A stretch of DNA of 64,000 nucleotides from CALBZH01 sp964538515. GTDB taxonomy: Bacteria > Desulfobacterota > Syntrophobacteria > Syntrophobacterales > Syntrophobacteraceae. Below, piece by piece: positions 59,696 to 64,000 of the stretch. The stretch is from NCBI GenBank assembly GCA_964538515.1, contig CAZIEW010000019.1, positions 1 to 64,000 on the forward strand. Direction: 5' to 3'. How positions within the stretch are numbered: the first letter of the stretch is position 1; each line of letters starts with the position of its first letter. Made by a program: the position numbers and the translations under genes. The notes under the pieces were generated by a model that saw only the letters and a program-made list of their open reading frames with translations, was not told the DNA's origin and made no database searches.

Positions 59696-61987
59696 TTAAG
59701 GTTTCCGTTCCGTTGCTGACATCTCCTTGAGGAGTGCCCGAGCGTCCCCGTATTCGGGGTGCTGCTCGAGGACGGCCTTGATCGTCGTGATGGCCTCGGC
59801 GGTGTCGCCCTTCCGGTGCAGATAGAACGCCAGGGTATAAGCGTACCTGGGGTCCTCGGGACGCAGTCTGCTCGCATCCCGGCAGAACACGACGGCTTCG
59901 TCCAACCGGTCCTCAGAGAGAAGAATGCAAAGGTTATAAGCGGCCTGGGCCGTTTGGGGATCGAGTTTCAGGGCGGTCCGCAAGCAACTCTCCGCCTGCT
60001 CCGGATCGTTCTGCTCCGCCTTCAGAAGCCCCAGGTTGAAATGGGCCGCGGCGTTGTCCGGCGCGATCTTCAGAGCCTCCTGCAGCGATCGTTCGGACTG
60101 GCCCATTTCTCCCATCCGGGCGAGGGCGATGGAACGGTTCACCATGACCATCGCAGCCCGGGGCTCGATGCGCAGAGCCTCGTCGTAAGAGGCAATGGCC
60201 TTTTTGAGATCTCCACGGTTGAGAGCATAGTTCCCCAGGTTGTAGTGGGAGGACCACTGATCCGGCCACGCCGAAAGGGATGCAAGGTATTCCTTGTCGG
60301 CCTTCTTGAGGCTTTGCTGATAGTCCTCTCCGGCCTTGAGCTCCGGATAGCCGGACAGGGCCGCAGCCGCTCTGATGCGGACAAGCCGTGCCGTGTCCTT
60401 TGTCGCCGCAACAATCGCTTGCAGACTCTGTGGCGAAGGGGTCATGCTGAGGGATTCGACGGCTGCGGCCCGAACGAGGGGAGACGGATCATCAATGGCC
60501 TTGAGCAGCGTTTGATTGATCTTCGGGTCCATTGATGCCGGGATCAGGCGGATGAGCGATGCGGCAAACACCTCGTCCCGATCCGTGCTGGTGATGTATT
60601 GAAGCATCGACTCGCGCTTGCTCCAGTCCCGCTTCCGGGCGGCGTCGATGAGGCCTCCACGCAGGAGGAGGGGGGCCTGGTAGTCTCGGGGGCGCCATTT
60701 CCGAACCAGCTTATCGGCCCACGCGGCATCCTTATCGGCGTGGCAGAGGTTGCACGCGTTGGGCGACTGGAAAGCCATCGTGGCAGCGGGGGCCGGCGGC
60801 AACATGGAATGGTCGCTGCGGTTCATGCGCGCAAAGGAGGTCATGGGCATGTGGCAGGAAACGCACTGACCTCCTATGCTCGCTTCCTCGTGGTGCGTGT
60901 GGACGGCCGCGTTTTTCACCCGTTCTTCATGGCAGGGGAGGCACGCCTTGTTGGCGTCTTCGGCCTTCTTGAACCGGTAGCGGCCGCTCGAGGTGTGGCA
61001 GTGCATGCAGTCCAGCCTCCCCGACTTGACGCAGGAGCTCATGAGCCACGACGTGTACGTGTAGTTCTCGCCCAGGTCGCGGCCATCGGCGTAGTAATCA
61101 GGGTTTTCCAGCGTGACCAGGTCGAAGTGGTCGAAGAACCTTTCCCCAGGGAAGTAGGATGGGGTCAGGGGCGCGGAGGCCTTGGCGTGGCACGAGGCGC
61201 ACAGATGGTTCCGCTGCTCCTTGGTCATGGTCTTGGTGCTGATGATCTTCAGCTCTGGAAGCGGCTGCCCTTTGGGGGTCGCGCGGGCAATGGCGTTGTG
61301 CTCGGCGGACGGGCCGTGGCATGTTTCGCAGTTGATGCCGGGCTCGGCCCAGGTGGTGTGATACGTGTCGGTCTCGGGATCGTAGTTCTTGGCAAGCTGA
61401 CTCACGTGGCAGCCGTAGCACGCGGTGTTGAAGGTATACGGCCATTCTTTCCAGTGTATGGGGTCGTCCGGCCGCCGATCGCCTGGGAAGTGGCGGACGC
61501 CGCTCCCCGCCATGTCAATCCACTCTTTGTGCTTGACATCGTAGGCGACGGGAAGTGTTTGGAGCCTCCCCTTTTCCAGCGGTGTCAGGAAATAGAACAC
61601 ATTCTTGCCGCCGAGTACGTGCGCCATTCGGTACTTCGCCGTCCCTTCGGGGCCGGTTTCGAGGACCCATCCCTGTCCCTCGCCGATCTCGGCCCGGTAG
61701 CGAAAAGCCCCAACGACCACATCTTCCTTCTGAGGGGTGAGCTTTTCCTGCGCCAGTGATGCACTGTAGGGCTGCAACGCCAGCCCGTGGAATGACGTGG
61801 ACCAGAGCTGGTAAAATCGCTCGTGGCATTCCCTGCAGCTCTGGGAGCCAGCAAACCCCTTGGCTTCCGGGGTCGACTCCGTCCCGGCTCCGAAAGCAGG
61901 GGAAAGGGCTGAACCGAAGAAAAGCAAAACGCTCACTGCCAAAACCCATGAAGCAACGGCAATTGACCTTGGCCCGAACCTGCGCAT
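59696..61987 (-). CDS. Secreted octaheme c-type cytochrome with HEAT and TPR repeats
   Basis: From the ATG at 61987 the product has 763 residues. After a signal peptide (SALSPAFGAG region) come eight CxxCH haem motifs: CRECH, CYGCH, CETCH, CASCH, CMHCH, CLPCH, CVSCH and CNLCH. HEAT-like repeats (about 430-520) and TPRs (about 560-750) follow. The haem part resembles multihaem cytochromes of the c554 type. A periplasmic or outer-surface electron carrier with a protein-binding arm is likely. Confidence 0.9.
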   Translation of the reverse strand: MRRFGPRSIAVASWVLAVSVLLFFGSALSPAFGAGTESTPEAKGFAGSQSCRECHERFYQLWSTSFHGLALQPYSASLAQEKLTPQKEDVVVGAFRYRAEIGEGQGWVLETGPEGTAKYRMAHVLGGKNVFYFLTPLEKGRLQTLPVAYDVKHKEWIDMAGSGVRHFPGDRRPDDPIHWKEWPYTFNTACYGCHVSQLAKNYDPETDTYHTTWAEPGINCETCHGPSAEHNAIARATPKGQPLPELKIISTKTMTKEQRNHLCASCHAKASAPLTPSYFPGERFFDHFDLVTLENPDYYADGRDLGENYTYTSWLMSSCVKSGRLDCMHCHTSSGRYRFKKAEDANKACLPCHEERVKNAAVHTHHEEASIGGQCVSCHMPMTSFARMNRSDHSMLPPAPAATMAFQSPNACNLCHADKDAAWADKLVRKWRPRDYQAPLLLRGGLIDAARKRDWSKRESMLQYITSTDRDEVFAASLIRLIPASMDPKINQTLLKAIDDPSPLVRAAAVESLSMTPSPQSLQAIVAATKDTARLVRIRAAAALSGYPELKAGEDYQQSLKKADKEYLASLSAWPDQWSSHYNLGNYALNRGDLKKAIASYDEALRIEPRAAMVMVNRSIALARMGEMGQSERSLQEALKIAPDNAAAHFNLGLLKAEQNDPEQAESCLRTALKLDPQTAQAAYNLCILLSEDRLDEAVVFCRDASRLRPEDPRYAYTLAFYLHRKGDTAEAITTIKAVLEQHPEYGDARALLKEMSATERKP

Positions 61988-62077
61988 CCTTTGCCCTTCT
62001 TTGCTGCCCCCAACCCATGAATGGGAGCCAGTTAGTCCCCGCCGTCTCCCGCCCAACGAAAGGGAAAAGCACACCCG

Positions 62078-62530
62078 TCACTTGGTCCTCAAGAACTCGA
62101 TTGGGTAGGTTTCGCCGTACACCGCCTGGAAATAGGTCCCGGTCAGCCTGTCGGTTTTGGGGTCGTATTGCAGGTTGTAGGTCGAACCGGGGTAGTTGAC
62201 ATCGCGCAGTTCGATGAACAGGGTGATCGCGCCTTCGCCGGGGCGGATCTCCGCCCGCGAGACGTTGATCGATCGAGGGTTGAAGTAAGCCGCCTTCACG
62301 GAGCCGTCCTTTGCGATTTCCTTCAGTTCGAGGACATACCCCCCATCGGGTCGGACCCAGCGCCCGGTCAGGCGCTGTGTCTCAATTTCCCCTGCGGATG
62401 GTGGGGCATCGGCGGCGGCGGCCATCGGCGGCGCATGGAGCGTCATGGAGCCACCCACAAGCACCAGCAGGATGGCCGCTGAAATGAGCTTCTCTGCACG
62501 ATGAAACCATTCACGAATCATTGGGTTCAA
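62078..62530 (-). CDS. Small exported hypothetical protein
   Basis: The 150-residue product has a signal peptide. A beta-rich domain follows (LTGRWVRPDGGYVLELKEI, then LRDVNYPGSTYNLQYD) that looks like a small barrel. It follows the cytochrome pattern of envelope genes. The family is not recognised. Confidence 0.65.
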   Translation of the reverse strand: MNPMIREWFHRAEKLISAAILLVLVGGSMTLHAPPMAAAADAPPSAGEIETQRLTGRWVRPDGGYVLELKEIAKDGSVKAAYFNPRSINVSRAEIRPGEGAITLFIELRDVNYPGSTYNLQYDPKTDRLTGTYFQAVYGETYPIEFLRTK

Positions 62531-62755
62531 TCCCTCTTAATGCTGCAGCGAATTATCATGGTGCGCAACCTCTTGGCTATAAGGTCGGCATGCGGTCAAC
62601 GTGCCCGCGCAGGCGTTTCACGCGGCCGAAGGAGGCCGAGCATCGGGACGAACCTGCCGCGAGAGCCGGAAGCCGCTTGGACCTCAGCTCTGTCCCGGGA
62701 CGATCCCGATCCCGGCCATCTTTGCCACCTTGGGGCCGCCGGCGGCTGCCGGGGG

Positions 62756-63717
62756 TCACTCGCAGAAGACCGTCCCTTTGATGAGCTTGGGGATAACCGG
62801 CGTGAGCGACAGCTGGATGTTCCACTCCTGCCCGAACGCATCCGGATGAATGGGCATGTACTGGCCGGCGATACCGATCTTCACGGGGAGCTTGCCGAGC
62901 TTCACGACCTTGTTGATGCCCAGGCCGATGGGAACGGTCCACGTCTGGCTCGATTCGGCTTCCCAGTCGGCCAGGATGTTTCCGGAATAGCCGATACTCC
63001 AGCCCTCGCCGAAGAAGACCGCGGCGATGGGCTGGAGGTTCATCTGATTCGTGTCGGCCCGATCGTGGTCTCCAGCGAATGAGGTCCAGTTCTGAACGAA
63101 AGCCCCGAGGATCCAATGCTTCGAAAGATAGCCGACGATAGCGGCCGGCCCGACCTGCCACTTGCCTTGACCGGTCCAGTCCGTGGAGCCTGTGGGGAAG
63201 ATGAAGGTCGGTCCCAAGCCCAGGAGCCAATTGCCTGCCAATTCAGGGCTCGGCGAGAGCATTTCCATCAGGATGGTGTCTCCGAACCCCGTTGTCCGAC
63301 CGATTCCCACTGCAGGCTGGCCGGTGTTGCGGTTGAGCTCGAACTTCGGGTACGGCGTGGAGTTGAAAAGCTGCAAGACCGGCCTCGTGATGAGGTTCCA
63401 CTCTTTGGTCAGAGCGATCGGCAGGACAGGCTGGAATTGAAGGTTCGACTGCCAACGCCCCGGCACGTCCAGATAATAGTTGTCTGCTGAAATGACAACG
63501 ACCAGAGGCTGCTCACGGGGTTTGTAAGCTTCTTGTTGATCTCGGTCAACGACGCTTCGTGAGCGTCTTGCTCGGACGCGGCCAGGGTATCGCACGTGCC
63601 ACCGATCGGACCCGCCAGGGCGCAGAGGAGAAGGGCTGAAAGGGCAATCAGGACACCTACCCCTCCGTTGATCGGGAAAGCGGATCGTGGTGCTTTATTG
63701 AAGTCATGCGGTTTCAT
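62756..63717 (-). pseudogene. Frameshifted outer-membrane protein gene
   Basis: The C-terminal frame (62756 to about 63490) reads as a beta-barrel protein, for example SNLQFQPVLPIALTKEWNLI and later WTVPIGLGINKVVKLG. The signal peptide and the first 75 residues (MKPHDFNKAPRSAFPING from 63717, then LTNPVSSLWSLSFQ) lie in another frame. The two join smoothly around 63485 (...SLSFQ then ADNYYLDVPG), so one indel separates them. It is either a true pseudogene or an assembly error. Family members are transport- or porin-like proteins of Desulfobacterota. Confidence 0.7.
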
Positions 63718-63837
63718 GAGACTATGGCTCCGTTGGGTTTCCGACGCAGAGAAATGTCCATGGCTAACAAGGACCAAATCGGGCGGTGATGAGCCCCGCC
63801 CGAAACGAGTCCGTAGTACCCGCTGCCAGACTGGCTT

Positions 63838-64000
63838 TCAGGGAGCGGGCACGACGATGTAATAGACGCCGTTGGCACCATAGGACGGCTGGAACCATGT
63901 GTTGCCGCACAGGTAGTAGGTCGTGCCCTGGACGTTGGGCGTGACGCAGCCGGAAGGCAGCGTGCCATAGGTCGCTCCCATCACGTACGCGGCCGTGGCG
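63838..64000 (-). CDS. C-terminal end of a secreted protein (cut by window end)
   Basis: The minus strand reads an open frame from the window edge to a TGA at 63838-63840, giving about 54 residues with YGTLPSGCVTPNVQGTTYYL followed by CGNTWFQPSYG. The Tyr/Gly/Cys pattern (TYYLCGNTWF) matches the C-terminal repeat of secreted DUF6515-like proteins. No start lies within the window. Confidence 0.7.
   Translation of the reverse strand, partial: ATAAYVMGATYGTLPSGCVTPNVQGTTYYLCGNTWFQPSYGANGVYYIVVPAP

Noticed and set aside
1..64000. CRISPR arrays, tRNA and rRNA genes
   Set aside because: I looked for repeat-spacer arrays and for GTTCRANTCC-type tRNA motifs with acceptor stems and saw none that hold up.

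Overview
The window looks like a scaffold from a sulfate-reducing or syntrophic Desulfobacterota bacterium, probably near Syntrophobacteria; this is an inference. The grounds are the housekeeping order trxA-bamD-rho-rpmE-prfA-prmC-murA, several sigma-54 style regulatory signals, paired family III CoA-transferases, a COG1900-type homocysteine synthesis gene and a secreted octaheme cytochrome. A run of exactly 100 N (40807-40906) marks a scaffold join. I saw no rRNA, tRNA or CRISPR array.

Layout. 1-11.2 kb holds housekeeping genes: radA (minus strand, its last few codons cut by the window edge), then on plus trxA, a decayed trxB remnant, bamD, rho, rpmE, prfA, prmC, murA and comEC. 11.2-16.4 kb is a minus-strand operon: a small protein, an HD-domain protein, a P1-family peptidase, leucyl aminopeptidase and orphan FliK-like and FlhB-C-like proteins. 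16.4-18.3 kb is gene-poor. After an FKBP isomerase and a 139-bp MITE-like insertion comes the accessory core of the window (19.1-28.2 kb).

The accessory core is a plus-strand gene array that reads as a ubiquitin-like conjugation and removal system joined to an amide-ligation module. In order it holds a small coiled-coil protein; a two-domain E1-like enzyme; a 124-residue candidate ubiquitin-like protein whose end reads Gly-Gly-Ala-Arg-Arg, as if it needed trimming; a protein with an E2-like C-terminus (His-Pro then Cys); an unknown protein; a ClpX-like AAA+ unfoldase without the ClpX zinc domain; a JAB/JAMM metalloprotease; a 54-residue Cys-rich peptide; a GS-fold amidoligase; and two class II glutamine amidotransferases, one of which has lost active-site residues. 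The genes from the unknown protein to the protease overlap, so they are probably co-translated. The parts suggest JAB-processed Ubl, E1-E2 transfer to a target, unfolding by the ClpX-like ATPase, and a linked amidation step.

28.2-38.4 kb: a CusB-like adaptor with two YHS domains, then a two-component locus (sensor kinase and NtrC-type regulator). It is flanked by two secreted-protein transcription units, each with a sigma-54 promoter and a TTCGAA-N4-TTCGAA-type site about 107 bp upstream. 38.5-45.2 kb is a minus-strand cluster with two family III CoA-transferases, several small Cys-rich proteins and an MBL-fold hydrolase with TPRs. 46-50.3 kb has a transglutaminase-like/TPR protein, a thioesterase, a radical SAM protein and a COG1900 protein. 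50.4-64 kb is an envelope-rich minus-strand block: two large MscS channels, a lipoprotein, an exported protein, a patatin lipoprotein, an IS110 remnant, the octaheme cytochrome with HEAT and TPR repeats, a small exported protein, a frameshifted outer-membrane protein gene and the end of another secreted protein.
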